A stretch of DNA of 64,000 nt from Ceratotherium simum simum (GCF_000283155.1 NW_004454283.1:1903779-1967778); one strand, 5' to 3'; positions 22,340-34,240 are shown, counted from the stretch's first letter. A program made the numbers and translations. The notes: generated from the sequence alone by a model not told the origin.

Positions 22340-22475
22340 GAAGACCATGGGTTTGAGGGTGAGACAAACCAGAGTCCCAGTCACACCTCTCCAGTTTTCT
22401 TTCTAGCTGTGTGACCTGGGGCAACTTGCTTAACCTCTCTGAACCTCAGTTAAATTATCTGCAGAAGGTAACAAA
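22340..22475 (-). mobile_element. MIR SINE, minus strand
   Basis: AGACCATGGGTTTGAGG, CTAGCTGTGTGACCTGGGGC, AACTTGCTTAACCTCTCTGA and ACCTCAGTTAAATTATCTGC are the reverse complement of the MIR core and B-box side. Confidence 0.85.
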
Positions 22476-22487
22476 GTTATCGAATTC

Positions 22488-22558
22488 CAAAAACAGGACT
22501 TGAACCTATAACCTCCTGGCTTCAAAATCCATGTTCTTTCCACTATCCCACACTTATA
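22488..22558 (+). mobile_element. MIR-like 3' half, plus strand
   Basis: AACAGGACTTGAACCTATAA, CCTCCTGGCTTCAAAATCCA and TTCTTTCCACTATCCCA form the second half of a MIR-class SINE in forward orientation. It is arranged in opposite orientation to the copy immediately to its left. Confidence 0.6.
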
Positions 22559-24030
22559 TTTAAGGGACTGTCCTAGAGAACCAATAATGAAATGGGCCCG
22601 TGTGACAAAACATGGTCCTGGTAAGCTATCTTGGCCATTTGCCGCTCATGTGCTGCTCCTCAACTTCCTTGTTTTCTCTTAATTCATCCTTAATGAGCAT
22701 GAACTTCCTTTAAAACCAATTCCTAGCTCTTTGGGCTGGGTATTTTTGAGGAAGGTGCCCTCAAACTTATGCTCCTCCTGCCTTCTTGGTGTTCTCGTAC
22801 CATCTATCTCAGACTACCCTTTTCCTCCTGGAACTCATTGAACTGGTTCTCTTCCTCCTCCCAAGGAAAGAGCCATTTCCACAGATCTTTTGCAATTGGC
22901 TCTTATAACTCTAAAATGGATAGAGAGGGAGAGACTGTGGGGCAAATGTGTTCTAGGATTGTACACGCCTTGTTTCCCAAGCAGTTAGAATCGGATCCAT
23001 GTATTGGACTGTGTGAGCCTGAGGTCAACGGCTTTAAATCCTGGATTATAAATAAAACAAACTACTTTGTGATGAGGGTCAAGAAGTCCTGAGGGAAAAA
23101 CATTTACTTCAGGATAGAAATTAAACCCAAGAGGGGCTGAAGGATCAAGTGAGACATTCTGACAACATCTCAGTCCTTGAAAAGGAAAGATATCAAGTCC
23201 CTTGCCTAACCAGAGGGCACCTGGACCATTGGGAACTGTGTGTTTGAGTAAAATAACTCAGAGATGAGGACCACCGTCTAGTTTACGACATAGTTATTAT
23301 GATTTATTACTCTAGCCCATGCCCCAAACAATTTCTCTCTTCTAAGAGACAGATGAGCTGGAATCATGTGGTCCAACAATTCCTTCATTTTGCACCTGAG
23401 AAACCAAGGTACAGAGGGTTGCCCGGTTTATAAGCACACTCAAGACGGGAAGCCATAGCTCCCAGCCCAGTAAACTGCCCACTGGCTCGTGCAGTCTAAC
23501 TTAACACTGTTATCTTAGACATTTTCTCCCTGTGTCTTCATATTCCAGAGCTCACGTTGTGGAGCTATATGGGCTGAAGATGTCCAAGGTAGATTAAATA
23601 GAAAAGCAAGCGACAGAATCCATGCGCAGCACAAATCCACTTATATAATGATTTGGGGGTTGTGACCTTGGCCAGTCCAACCCGAGTGAATTTCAGGGCA
23701 TCTGCTGGAAATGCTGGACAAAAAAGTGCTCTCTCTTTCCTGCTGGACATGAGTAAGGAGACACATGGCCTCAGGGGCAGCTACACGAGATGAGATGACA
23801 ACCCCATCGAGAGCAGAGCAGGAAGAGGAAGAGAATGCTGGTCTTGGTGAGAGTCCTGAGCATCCAGATGAGGCCTCACACAGAATAAGCCCTGCCTCTG
23901 GGTGTCTCAACTACCTGAGCCAATGTGCTGTTCTTCGTGTTCATGGTGGAGCTCATCTGAACTGCCCGCAGCAGGAAGAATCTGCCTGATGCAGCTCATG
24001 CTGTAGGAAAGGTTTGGGCGGATGCAAAAG
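22559..24030. other. Mostly unique; weak MIR near 23375-23470
   Basis: 22560-23370 shows no recognisable repeat. 23375-23470 (TTCATTTTGCACCTGAGAAA, CCAAGGTACAGAGGGTTGCC) looks like a worn forward MIR core. Open frames of up to 107 codons (22769-23092) have no recognisable product. The frames at 23641-23989 on the two strands overlap each other. Confidence 0.4.
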
Positions 24031-24034
24031 AAAC

Positions 24035-24175
24035 TGTTATATGTTAGCGGTTATCCTTTGGGTGTGGAAACGGTGGAAATTCAGGGGACTTTTACTTTCT
24101 ACTTTTCAGCCTTCTGCATAGTTTGAATTTTTATTTCTATAATAATGAGTAAATAAATAAATGTTCCTGAATGGA
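24035..24175 (+). mobile_element. Old L1 terminal 3' end
   Basis: GCGGTTATCCTTTGGGTGTG, CTTTTACTTTCTACTTTTCA and ATTTCTATAATAATGAGTAA are the familiar last 150 bp of old L1 families in forward orientation, ending in an AT-rich tail. Confidence 0.55.
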
Positions 24176-25130
24176 TGGAAAAAATAATTCCACTGAAAAT
24201 TCAAGTTTGAGAGTGTCAGGTCCCCCGTGATCACTATGACAACGGTGAGTGCTGGTTAGAGGGCAGGGTGTGCTCCTTTCTGATATCTAGTTGGATGTTC
24301 CCTGGGTTTTTAAAATATGTTTAGAATGATATTTTCATAAAGGTTATTTAAGGAAAATATCTTGCATTCATAATTCATAACTTAATGTCATCAACTACTC
24401 ATAATATATTTGTGGACAAATTACAGAAACACAGGATGAATGACAATTCCTTGGTAGATTTGAAAATGGTTGAATTCAGAAAAAGGTTTTAATGAGCTAA
24501 TTCCAAACTACAATGAGGGTGCTGGAAGTTCTGGACTTGACTCTCATTTATAACACTCATGAAAATATCTAGTTACATTCATGAAAGATATGGATAAAAC
24601 GGTTGGTAGTGTGATAATCAAATTTCCACGACACTGAACTATGAAAAATTAATTAATATTTTACCCAAATGCAATCTATGAAAGACCTCAGGCGTTTGGT
24701 AGGCTAGTCAAATAGAAGAAATTGAAATTGAAAAGATAAGATTCTGAATTTACATGGAAAAAGTGATCGAAAAAACCGTGGGATTGTGGGAGACTTTGCT
24801 TCACAGCAGCATAAATTTTGACTTCTCAGTTGAATCTGAGTCACTGTGTAACGATGCTGCCCCCAAACGAATGTATGGAATCCAGGATCAGGAGCTGCTT
24901 TTCACACGTGAACCAGAGTGAACTCCCAGATGTGGCTTTGGGATTTTAAGGTGAAACATTCTTTGAAACCTCAAGTATCCTTAGGCTCATCCACTTAGAG
25001 GAACACCAGCCTCACCGGTGCACCAGGTATGATGATTCATGAGGGCTGTCCTGGGCGTTAGGACCATCCCCCGAATCCACAAACAGCCCTAACCATACAA
25101 TTTCTCCCACAGAGGAATAAAACCTGGAAA
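24176..25130. other. Unique sequence, weak hAT trace at the end
   Basis: No gene and no clear repeat in 24176-25015. At 25030-25090 the text GGGCTGTCCTGGGCGTTAGG weakly resembles the reverse of a MER5/MER20-type hAT MITE; confidence is low. Confidence 0.4.
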
Positions 25131-25329
25131 TTTTACCAATTTAACGGTCTTTATAGTCTTAACACGTAGTATTTGAGACCTACAGAACATATAACATAGG
25201 GAAGCATAATACTACCATGAACATCCAGGAACCATCACCCAGCTTCGAAAGGAGTGTTTCTGATTCTCTTGCCCGTGCTTATTTTCCTTCTTCACTTCTC
25301 GAAGTAAACTTTCTGAATTCTGTGGTTAT
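25131..25329 (-). mobile_element. Oldest L1 3' end, left flank of the nested locus
   Basis: Reverse-strand old L1 3' terminus (ATAACATAGGGAAGCATAAT, GAACATCCAGGAACCATCAC, CTTTCTGAATTCTGTGGTTA). It breaks at 25330 and resumes at 33410 beyond the large insertion. The two flanks are collinear parts of the same L1. Confidence 0.75.
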
Positions 25330-25923
25330 CATTCCCTTGCTCTTTTAAATTTGTGAAATGATTATAGATTCATGGGAAGTTGCAAATACAGTACAGAGAG
25401 ATCCCATGCGCCCTTCACCCATTTCCCCCCCATGGCTACATATGTGTATATATATATATATATAACTGTAGTCTCTTCAACTGTAGTACAGTTATCAAAA
25501 TCAGGATACTGACATGATACAATGTGTGTGTCTAGTTCTACCACATGTGTAGATTTGTGTAAAAACAACTGTAATCAAGATATAAAACTATCCCTTCACC
25601 ACAAAGATGTTCCTCGTGCTGCCCCATTATAGTCAAACCCACTCCCTGTCCCTACCACATTCTTAACCCCTGGTAACCACTAATTTGTTCTCCATGCCTA
25701 TGATTAGTCATTCTGAGAAGGTATACAAATGAAATCATTCATTTTCTTTTCCACTCAGCTTAATGCCCTTGAGATCCATCCAAGTTGTGTATATTAGTAG
25801 ATCATTCCTTTTTATTGGCCGAGTAGTATTCTATGGTGTAGATGTATCAGTTTGTCTAACTGTCACCTATTGAAAGGAATTTTGATTGTTTACAGGTTTG
25901 GGGACATTAGAAATAAAGCTGCT

Positions 25924-26063
25924 GATGTAATCTATGCAGAAATAGAAGTACAATGATGTACACCTGAAATTTTTACAATGTTATAAACCAATGTTACTGC
26001 AATAAACAAAAAATTAAAAAAATAAATAAATAAAAATAAATAAATACAAAAAAAAGAAAAAAA
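25924..26063 (+). mobile_element. Very short L1 3' end insertion with TSD
   Basis: The last ~80 bp of an equine-type L1 3'UTR (GATGTACACCTGAAATTTTT, ACAATGTTATAAACCAATGT, TACTGCAATAAA) is followed by an A-rich tail expanded into AAAT/AAATA repeats. The perfect 15-bp TSD AGAAATAAAGCTGCT flanks it at 25909-25923 and 26064-26078. It is an extreme 5' truncation inserted into the reverse L1. Confidence 0.93.
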
Positions 26064-26496
26064 AGAAATAAAGCTGCTATGAGCATTCATGTACAGGATT
26101 TTATGTGCACATAAATTTTCATTTCTCTGGGATAAATGCTGAGGAATGCAATTGCTAGATAGTATGGTAAATGTATGTTTAGTTTTTTAAGAAACTGCCA
26201 AACTATTTTCCAGAGTGGCTGTACCGTTTCAACTCCCACCTGCCTTGTATGAGAGATCCAGTTTCTCTACGTCCTTGCCAGTATTTGGTGTTGTCACTAT
26301 TTTTTATTTTAGTTTTTGTAATAGGTGTGTACTGATATCTCATTATGGCCTTAATTTGCATTTCCTTCATGGATACTGATATTGGAAATCTTTTCATGGG
26401 CTTATTTACCATCCCCATATCCTCTTTGGTAAAATGTCTCTGCATGTCTTTTGCCTATTTTCTAGTTAGTTTTTTATTTTGCTGTTGAGATTTGTT

Positions 26497-27812
26497 TTGT
26501 TAAAACTGAGATATAATTCACGTTTCATAAGATTCATCCTTTTAAAGTGTACAATTCAGTAGTTTTTAGTATAGTTACAAAGTTGTGCAACCATCACCAC
26601 TAATTCTAGAATATATTTACCACCCTGAAAAGAGATCCTTGTGCCCGTTAACAGTCATTTCCCCTTCCCCCAGGCTGTGGTAACCACTAATCTACTTTTG
26701 CCTCTATGGATTTGCCTCCTCTGAACATTTCATATAAATGGAATTATACAACATACGGCTTTTTGTGACTGACTTTTTTTCTCATCCATATTGTAGCATG
26801 TATCAGTACTTCATTCCTTTCCATTTCAATATACAGATATACCACATGCTATCCATGCATTTATCAGTTGGTGGATATTTGCATTGTTTCCACTTTTTGG
26901 CTATGATGAATAATGCCTCTATGAAAAATTGTGTGGTTTTTTCGTGCGGACATAAGTTTTCAATTCTCTTGAGTACACACCTAGGAGTAGAATTGGTGGG
27001 TCATATGGTAACTCTATGTTTAATCTTTTGAGGAAAGGTCAGACTTTTCCACAGTGGCTGCACTATTTTACATTCCCATCAGCAAAGCACGAGGGTTCCA
27101 ATTTCTCCACATCCTGGCCAACATTAGTTAATTTCTGTCTTTTTGATTATAGCCATCCTAGTGGATGTGAAGTAGTATCTCATTGTGGTTTTGATTTGCA
27201 TTTCCCTGATGGCTAATGATGTTGAGCATCGTTTCCTGCACTCACTGGCCATTCGTATATCGTCTTTGAAGAAATGTCTATTCATATCCTTTGCCCACTT
27301 TTAAATTGGATGATTTGTTTTTATTATTGAGTTGTAAGAGTTCTTTACATATTGTAGATACAAGTCCCTTATCAGATATATGCTTTGCAAATATCTTCTC
27401 CCATCCTATGGGTTGTCTTTTCACTTTCTTAATAGTGTACTTTGAAGCACAAAGGTTTTTAATTTTGATGACATACAATTTATCTATTTTTTTCTTTTCT
27501 TATTTGTGCTTTTGGTGTAGTATCTAAGAAGCCTTTGCCTAATGCAAGGTCATGAAGATTTACTCCTGTTTTTTCTTCTGAGAGTTTTGTAGTTGTAGCT
27601 CTTACATTTAGATTATGATCCACTTGGAGTTAATTTTTATGTATGGTGTAAGAAAGGAGTTCAACTTCACTTTTTTGCATATGAATACCCAGTTGTCTTA
27701 GCACCACTTGTTGAAAAGATTGTCCTTTCTCCCACTGAATTGTCTTGGCACTCTTGTCAAAAATCAATAGATCATAAATGTAAGAACTTACTTCTGGACT
27801 CTCAATTCTATT
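26497..27812 (-). mobile_element. 5'-truncated L1 nested in the larger reverse L1
   Basis: A second 3' terminus (TTAAAACTGAGATATAATTC, AAAGTGTACAATTCAGTAGT) appears inside the larger L1 and runs through reverse ORF2 text to about CTCTCAATTCTATT. The host L1 then resumes at the point where it stopped: TTTTGCTGTTGAG at about 26474 matches CTTACTTGAG at 27812. Poorly preserved duplicate ends (about 13 of 18) fit an old TSD. Confidence 0.8.
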
Positions 27813-28170
27813 CTTACTTGAGTTTTGAAAGTTCTTTACATATTCTGTACATCACAAGTCCTTCACTAGATATATGGTTTGCAAATCTTTTCTCCCAGGC
27901 TATAGTTTGGAGTTTTTTGTATCCTCGTAATAGATGCATTCACAGAGTAAAGGTTTTTCATTTTGATGAAGTCCAACATGTCAATTTTTTTCTTTTATAA
28001 ATCAAGAGTTTTGTGTCACGTCTAAGAACTCTTCACCAAGCCCTGGATCCCAAAGATTTTTTTTCCTACATTTTATCCTAAAAGTTTTACACTTACATTT
28101 TACATCTAAAGCTATGATACACTGTGATTTGATTTTTGTGTAAGGTATGAAATTTAGGCTGAGGCTGGTT

Positions 28171-28201
28171 CCTCTCTCTCTCTCTGTCTCCCCCCCCCCC
28201 C
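28171..28201. repeat. (CT)n followed by a C homopolymer
   Basis: CCTCTCTCTCTCTCTGTCTC runs into about 12 consecutive C. It lies inside the ORF2 remnant, is a likely site of length variation, and is a likely sequencing-error site. Confidence 0.85.
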
Positions 28202-29117
28202 ACCGTGGATATCCAATTGCTTTGGTACCATTTGTTGAAAAGACTCTTCTTCCTACTTGTGCGGTGCTCCTTCACCTCTGCAAAAACATTCACTTGGCTG
28301 TACTGGTGTGAGTATAAGTCTGGTGCTCTATTCTGTTCCATGGATCTACGTGTAGTATCTCTCTGGCAATACTATGGTTTTGATTACCATAGCTATATGA
28401 TGGACTCAAAATCCTCCCATTTTATTCTTTTCAAAAAATTGTTTGTTATTCTAGTTCCTTTGCCTTTCTGTATAAATTTTAGAACAATATTGTCTATATC
28501 CAGAAAAAAATATTGCTGGGATTTTGATAGGAATTGCATTAAACTTGTATATCAATTTGGGAAGAACTGACATCTTTACTATGTTGAATCTTCCAATCCA
28601 TGAATATGGTATATCATTCTATATATTTATATAGTCTTTGGTTTCTTTCAACAGTATTCAGTAGTTTTCAGCATATAAGTTCTGTATGTGTTTTGTTATC
28701 TTCATACCTAAGTATTTCATGTTTTTAATGATTATAAATGGTATTGTATTTTAAATTTTGGTTTCCATGTATTCATTACTAGCATAGAAATACAATTGAT
28801 TTTTTGTTTATTGATCTTGAATCTTTCAACTTTGATGAACTCATTTATTAAATATAAGAGTTTCTTTTGTAGATTTCTTGGAATTTTCTACATAGACCAT
28901 CATGCCATCTTCATATAGGGACAGTTTTACTTCTGTAAACTTACTTCTTTCTGATGTGTATTCCTTTTATTTCCTTTTCTTACCTCACTGCACTGATTAG
29001 AATGCCAATACTATGTTGAGTAACAGTGGTGAGAGTGGATCTCTTTGCCTTGTCCCTATCCTTAGGAGAAAGTATTCAGTTTGTGTAATGTTAGCTGTAG
29101 GGTATTGTAAACATTCT

Positions 29118-29306
29118 TTTTTTTTTTCCTGAGGAAGATTCTCCCTGAGCTAACATCCACTCCTAATCTTCCTCTTTTTCTATGTGAACTGCCACCACAG
29201 CATGGCCACTGACAAATGAGTGGTGTAGGTCTGCACCCGGGAACCAAACCTGGGCTGCTGAAGTGGAGCATGCTGAACTTAACTACTAGGCCATCAGGGC
29301 TGGCCC
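29118..29306 (-). mobile_element. ERE SINE, reverse
   Basis: The minus strand starts GGGCCAGCCCTGATGGCC, has a B-box complement GGGAACCAAACCTGGG near 29239 and the CCATGCTGTGG-type body. It ends with the GGGAGAATCTTCCTCAGG tail. Flanks ATTCTTTTTTTTTT on both sides look like a T-rich TSD shared with the short L1 end to the right. Confidence 0.88.
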
Positions 29307-29310
29307 AAAA

Positions 29311-29371
29311 TTCTTTTTTTTTTTTCAATTATTTTATTGAGGTCATAATGGTTTATAATATTGTGTTAAAT
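29311..29371 (-). mobile_element. Minimal L1 3' end (about 50 bp), reverse
   Basis: TTATTTTATTGAGGTCATAA and TGGTTTATAATATTGTGTTA are the terminal bases of the equine L1 3'UTR in reverse, directly behind the ERE. The ORF2 host text resumes at TATTCTTAATAAAGTTGAGG. It is an ultra-short 5'-truncated insertion or a piece carried with the ERE. Confidence 0.65.
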
Positions 29372-31689
29372 ATTCTTAATAAAGTTGAGGAAGTTCTCTA
29401 CTCCTATTTTTCTGAGAGTTTTTATCATGAGGGAGTGGTGAATTTTGTCCAATGCTTTTTCTGCATCAATTGATGTGATCATGTTACTTTTCTCCTGTAG
29501 TCTGTTAATATGATGGATTACATTGATTGATTTTTGAATATTAAACCAGCCTTATATTCCTGAAATAAGCTCTACTTGATCATGGTATATAGTTCTTTTT
29601 ATATGTTGTTAAATTCTGTTTGCTAATTTCTGAAAGGATTTTTGTGTCTATATACATGAGGGATATTGATCTGCAGTTTTCTTTTTTTGTGCTCTCTTTG
29701 TCTCATTTTCATATCAGAATAATACTGACCTCAAAAATGAATTGCCAAGTATTCATTCCTCTTCTATTTCTGGAAGACATTGTGTAGAACTGGTGTTAAT
29801 TCTTTAAATATTTGGTAGAATTCTCCAGTGAAGCCATCTTGATGGAAGATTTATTTGGAGGGAATTTTTAAATTACTAATTCTATTTCTTTGATTATAGG
29901 GCTATCCAAATTACTTATTTCATATTGGGTGCCTTGCAGTAGTTTATGCTTTTTTGATGAATAGGTACATTTCATCTAAATTGTCAAATTTAGATGTGTG
30001 GAATTGTTCATAGCATTCCCTTATTATCCTTTTGATGTCTGCAGGGCCTGTAGTGATATCTTTGTTTCATTCCTCGTATTGGTAATTTGTGTCTTCTCTC
30101 TCTCTTCTTTCTTTGTTTTTTTTGGCTGGTCTTACTAGAGTATGCAATTTTATTGATCCTCTAAAAGCCAGCTTTTTTTCCTCCACTTCCTTTCTCCATT
30201 ATTTTTCTGTTTTCAATCTCATTGATTACTATTTTCATCCTTATTTCCTTCTTTGTGCTTCTTTTGGGTTTATTTTGCTCTTCTTTTCCTAAGTTCTTCA
30301 GGTGTGAGCTTAGATGAGTAATTTGAAACTTTTTCTCTTTTCTAATATAAGCAATTAGTGCTATAAGTTTTCCTCTCAGTACTACTTTAGCTGTATCCCA
30401 CAATTTTTGATATCTTATATTTTCATTTTCATTAGTTCAATATATTATTAGTTCAACATATTTGTTTCTTTCTCTTGAGACTTCATCTTTAACCCCTGGA
30501 ATATTTAGAAATATTGTTTAGTTTCCAAGTATTTGGAGTTTTTATCTCCTGTTATCTTTCTGTTATTTGTTTCTAGTTTGACTTCATTGTGGTCAGAAAA
30601 CATACTCTGTATAATTTCAATTCTTCTAATTTACTGAGTTTTTTTCATTACCCAGGATATGATCATTCTGTGGGAATTTGAAAAGAATATGTATTCTCCT
30701 GTTGGTGGTGGAGTGTTCTATAAGATCAATTGGATCCTGTTGGTTGATGGTATTATTGAGTTCTTCTATATCTTTGCTGAGTTTTTCTCTCAGTTGTTGA
30801 GAAAGGGGTATTGAAGTCTCCAACTATAATTGTGGATTTGCCTACTTTCAGTTCTATCATTGTTTTTGCCTCATGCATTTTGCAGCTGTTTTTTGGTGCA
30901 TACACATCTAGATTGCTATTTCTTCTCGAGGGATTATGTAACGTCCTTCTCTGTCTCTGGTAATTTTTTTTTGCTCTGAAGTCTACTTCATCTGATATTA
31001 ATATAGCCACTCCTACTTTCTTTTGATTAATGTTTACACGGCATTTTTTCCCCCTACTTTTACTTTTAACCTACCTACATCTTTATATTTGAAGTGACTT
31101 TCTTGTAAACAACATATAGTTTGGTAATTTTTTATCACTCTGTCAATCTCTGACTTTTAATTGGTGTATTTAGACCATTTCCATTTAACGTAATTATTGA
31201 TATGTTAGAGATTAAGTCTGGAATTCGGAGTTTTGTTTTCTGTGTGTTTCCTTTCTTCTTCATTTCTCTGTCTTCTTTTTCCTGACTTCTATGGGTTACT
31301 TAAACATTTTTCAGAATTCCATTTAAATTTATCTATGCCATTTTTAAGTGTATCACTTTACATAGTTTTTTTAGTGGTTGTATTATATTATATACATAAC
31401 TTATCACAGTCTACTGGTGTTGACATTTTACCCATTCAAGTGAAGTATAGAAACCCAACCTTGCTTGTATCTCTTAACCCTCCTCCATTTATGATTATTT
31501 CATATACTTCCTCTACATACTTTGAGACCACATCAGACATGGTTATAATTTTCACTTCAATCATCAAACATAATTTAGAAAACTAAAGAGGAGAAGGAAA
31601 ATCTATGGTATTTACCTTAATTTTTACCCTTTCCTTTGTTTATTCTTCCTTCTTGATGTTTCAAAGTTCCTTCTTCTATCATTTCCTTT

Positions 31690-33388
31690 GTGTTTCAAAA
31701 ACTTCCTCTGGCTATTCTTTTAGCTGGCTACATGTTCTCTTAGTTTTCCTTCATCTGAAAATGTCTTAATTTCCCTGAAATATGTTTGCTGGATATAGAA
31801 TTCAGTATTGATATTTTCTGTTGGCCTCCATGGCTTCCAATGAAAAATCCACTATCATTCTAGTTGTTTTTCCCACAAATATAAGATGTCATTTCTCTCT
31901 CATTGCTTTCAAGATTTTTAATTTGTCTTTAGTTTTCAGAGTTTTATTACAGATATACACAAACTATGTGTCTTGGCATGGATTTCTTTGGGTTTTTATT
32001 CTGTTTGAGGTTTACTCAGCTTCTTGAATTGGTAGGTTTATGTCTTTTGCCAAATTTGGGAAATTTTGAGCCATTATTCTTTGAATACTTTTTCAGCCCC
32101 ATTTTCTTTCTCTTCGTCTTCTGGAACTCCAATGACACAACCGTTGAATCTTTTATTATAGTCCTACAACTGTCCCAGAGCTCGGTTCATTTTTTTCAGT
32201 CTATTCTCTCTGTTGTTCAGATTGAGTAGTTTCTATTGTTTTATCTCCAAGTTTACAGATTCTTTTCCCTGTCTTCTCCATTCCTATTTATCTCATGCAC
32301 TGATTTTTTTTATTATTGTATTTTACAGTTCTGAAATTTTCATTTTGTTCTTTATGTCTTCTATTTCCTTGCTGAGATTCTCTATGTTTTCATATGCTTC
32401 AGGTGTGTTTTCAATTGCTTATCGAAGCATTTTTATGATGGTTGCTCTAAATCCATGTCAGATAATTCCAACATCTGTTATTTTGGTTTTTGGTGTCTCT
32501 TGATTGTTTTCTCATTTGAGTTGACATTTTCCTGGTTCTTGGCATGATAAGTGATTTTTTTATTGTCCCCTGGACATTTTGGGTCTTATTTTTGAAACTC
32601 TGAATTTTATTTAACTCTTTCATTTTAGCAGACCTCCTCTGTTGCCAGTGGGGGAAGGAGGATGCTGCCTTGTTACCCCAAGTTCTCCATTTAGCCTCTA
32701 CTGATACCTCAAGTGTGGTGAGACATTTCATTACTGCTCAGCATGGTGGGAGTTTAGGCTCCCACTAGACCTTCATGGATACCTCCCTGGCTGGGAGAGA
32801 GAGGGACGCCTTATTCCTGGTTCTCATGTGGCCTCTGTTAATGCTTCAGGGAGAGGGACTTGTCACCACTGGGTTTTGGTAAAAGTCCTGGCTCCCCATT
32901 TGGCCTTCCCTGACACCACCACAGTTGGGAAGAGGACTGTCTCATTGCCACTGGGTGAAAGTCTAGGCTCCCCAACAGGCCTTTGCTATGGGATAGAAGC
33001 GGGGCCATGGTTTTCTCTGGGGTGTTTGGCAGGAGTAGGGTCATTATTGTCTAAAAGTTTTCTATCTAGCAAGCTATCCTTTTCTTGGTCCTTTGGCTAA
33101 AGAGAAGAGGATTTTGTTGAGGTTTTTTGGTCTGTTCCCATTGGTATTTCTAGTTCGTCATCTTCTCCATCACCCATTCCAGGATATATGAGGCAAAAGG
33201 AAAACCTGGGGAACTCATTGCCATTCATTCCTCAGATCCCAAGGTCCCTAGATGGTCTGCCTTCTCCTCTCCACCTTTAAGAGTCTTTTCGTCTTTTTGT
33301 TTTATATATAATGTCCAGGGATCTTAGCTGTACTTATCAGGAGGAATAGGGAAAAGTGTAACTATTCCATCTTGTCCAGATCTACTCT
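31690..33388 (-). pseudogene. L1 ORF1 region and 5'UTR remnant
   Basis: 31690-32130 resembles the inter-ORF and ORF1 C-terminal region in reverse (AATGAAAAATCCACTATCAT, CTTGGCATGGATTTCTTTGG). 32130-32620 matches the T-rich reverse of the ORF1 N-terminus. 32630-33388 is a GC-richer 5'UTR with repeated GGCTCCCCA and GCCTTTGCTATGGGATAG-type phrases. It ends where the TSD begins at 33389. Confidence 0.6.
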
Positions 33389-33409
33389 CATTTTCTTGCT
33401 TTTTTAAAA

Positions 33410-33815
33410 AATTGTTTTATCATTTATGTATACTTCCCTAAATAGTATATCATATAATCTTAGCTTTATAAAAGTTGTCATACTGTGACTTGCCTTTTCA
33501 ATTCAATATTATGACTCTAAGATTCATCCCTATTGTTGAATTTGGTGGTAGTCCCATAATTTCCACTGTTGTGTAATATTCCAACATATGACCAGAACAC
33601 AGTTTACTCATGCATTTTCCTGTTGATGGACATTTGAGTTGCTTTTGGGTTTTCTGCTATTGTGAACAATGCCACCATATAGTTTCTTACACAAGGTTCC
33701 TGTTACACAGAGGGAAGAATGTCTTAGGAGTGGGATTGCTGTGAATGATAAAATTTCATCATTTTTTACATACTGAAACTAAAGCCATTTTTAAAGAAGC
33801 GGTTGTCTAAAGCTT
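33410..33815 (-). mobile_element. Oldest L1 3' end, right flank of the nested locus
   Basis: Continuation of 25131-25329: TTTATCATTTATGTATACTT, GTCATACTGTGACTTGCC, AAGATTCATCCCTATTGTTG and GATGGACATTTGAGTTGCTT read as reverse old L1. It fades after about 33815. Confidence 0.75.
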
Positions 33816-34240
33816 TCCTCTGGCCATGAAGTGTCACTTTCTCGGACTTCTTCATCTGCTCCTACAGCTCTTTCCATCTCTCTGCTCTGTCTTCTGTGGT
33901 ATTAACTGTACCTTAAGGTGGACCTCCTGTATGATCCCAAGGTGACTGCCAAACGGTCCTGAATGCTAAATGGACTCCCTCGTTCTGTCCAGAAAGGAAA
34001 GAGGGAAGTTTTGTTCCAATGTTCCCAGCAGGAGTGCTGACCTCACTAACATTTGACCTTAATCACTGACCAGATTTAATGGATTTGGGACAAGGATCAG
34101 GGGAGAAAAAAGCTGCAGTGAGAATGTGGGTGGGCAATCAGCTCGATCCACTCACCAGTTAGGGAAGTCTCCCCTCTGACCACACAACCCAAACAATTCA
34201 AATTTACCCTCAGTCAAAACCACAGACTGTGTCACGGACA
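33816..34240. other. Unassigned, perhaps an old MER-type repeat
   Basis: 33860-34110 (TCCATCTCTCTGCTCTGTCT, GATCCCAAGGTGACTGCC, AATCACTGACCAGATTTAAT) has the flavour of an ancient LTR or MER repeat, but I cannot assign it. No coding evidence. Confidence 0.3.

Larger units (their letters stand above)
27815..31560 (-). pseudogene. L1 ORF2 remnant (RT and endonuclease parts)
   Basis: Decayed ORF2 read on the minus strand. Reverse-transcriptase region text lies at about 28360-30300, the spacer at 30300-30600, and the endonuclease domain at about 30700-31200. Small frames at 30626-30823 and 30753-31010 contain ORF2-like phrases (GKSTIIVGDFNTP is the endonuclease GDFN motif). ORF2 normally encodes about 1,270 residues; here the longest piece is under 120 codons. 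An ERE and a short L1 end interrupt it at 29118-29371. Confidence 0.8.
25351..33388 (-). mobile_element. Near full-length degenerate L1, reverse, with nested insertions
   Basis: Flanked by a 21-bp imperfect target duplication (25330-25350 versus 33389-33409, 17 of 21 identical by eye). From left to right it shows 3'UTR, ORF2, ORF1 region and a 5'UTR ending near TATTCCATCTTGTCCAGATC, the reverse complement of an L1 5' start. Removing nested insertions (25924-26063, 26497-27812, 29118-29371) leaves about 6.3 kb, near full length. All frames are broken. Confidence 0.85.

Noticed and set aside
25441..25466. TA/TG microsatellite as a special structure
   Set aside because: An ordinary short dinucleotide tract inside an L1 3' region; similar ones at 38047 and 51240.
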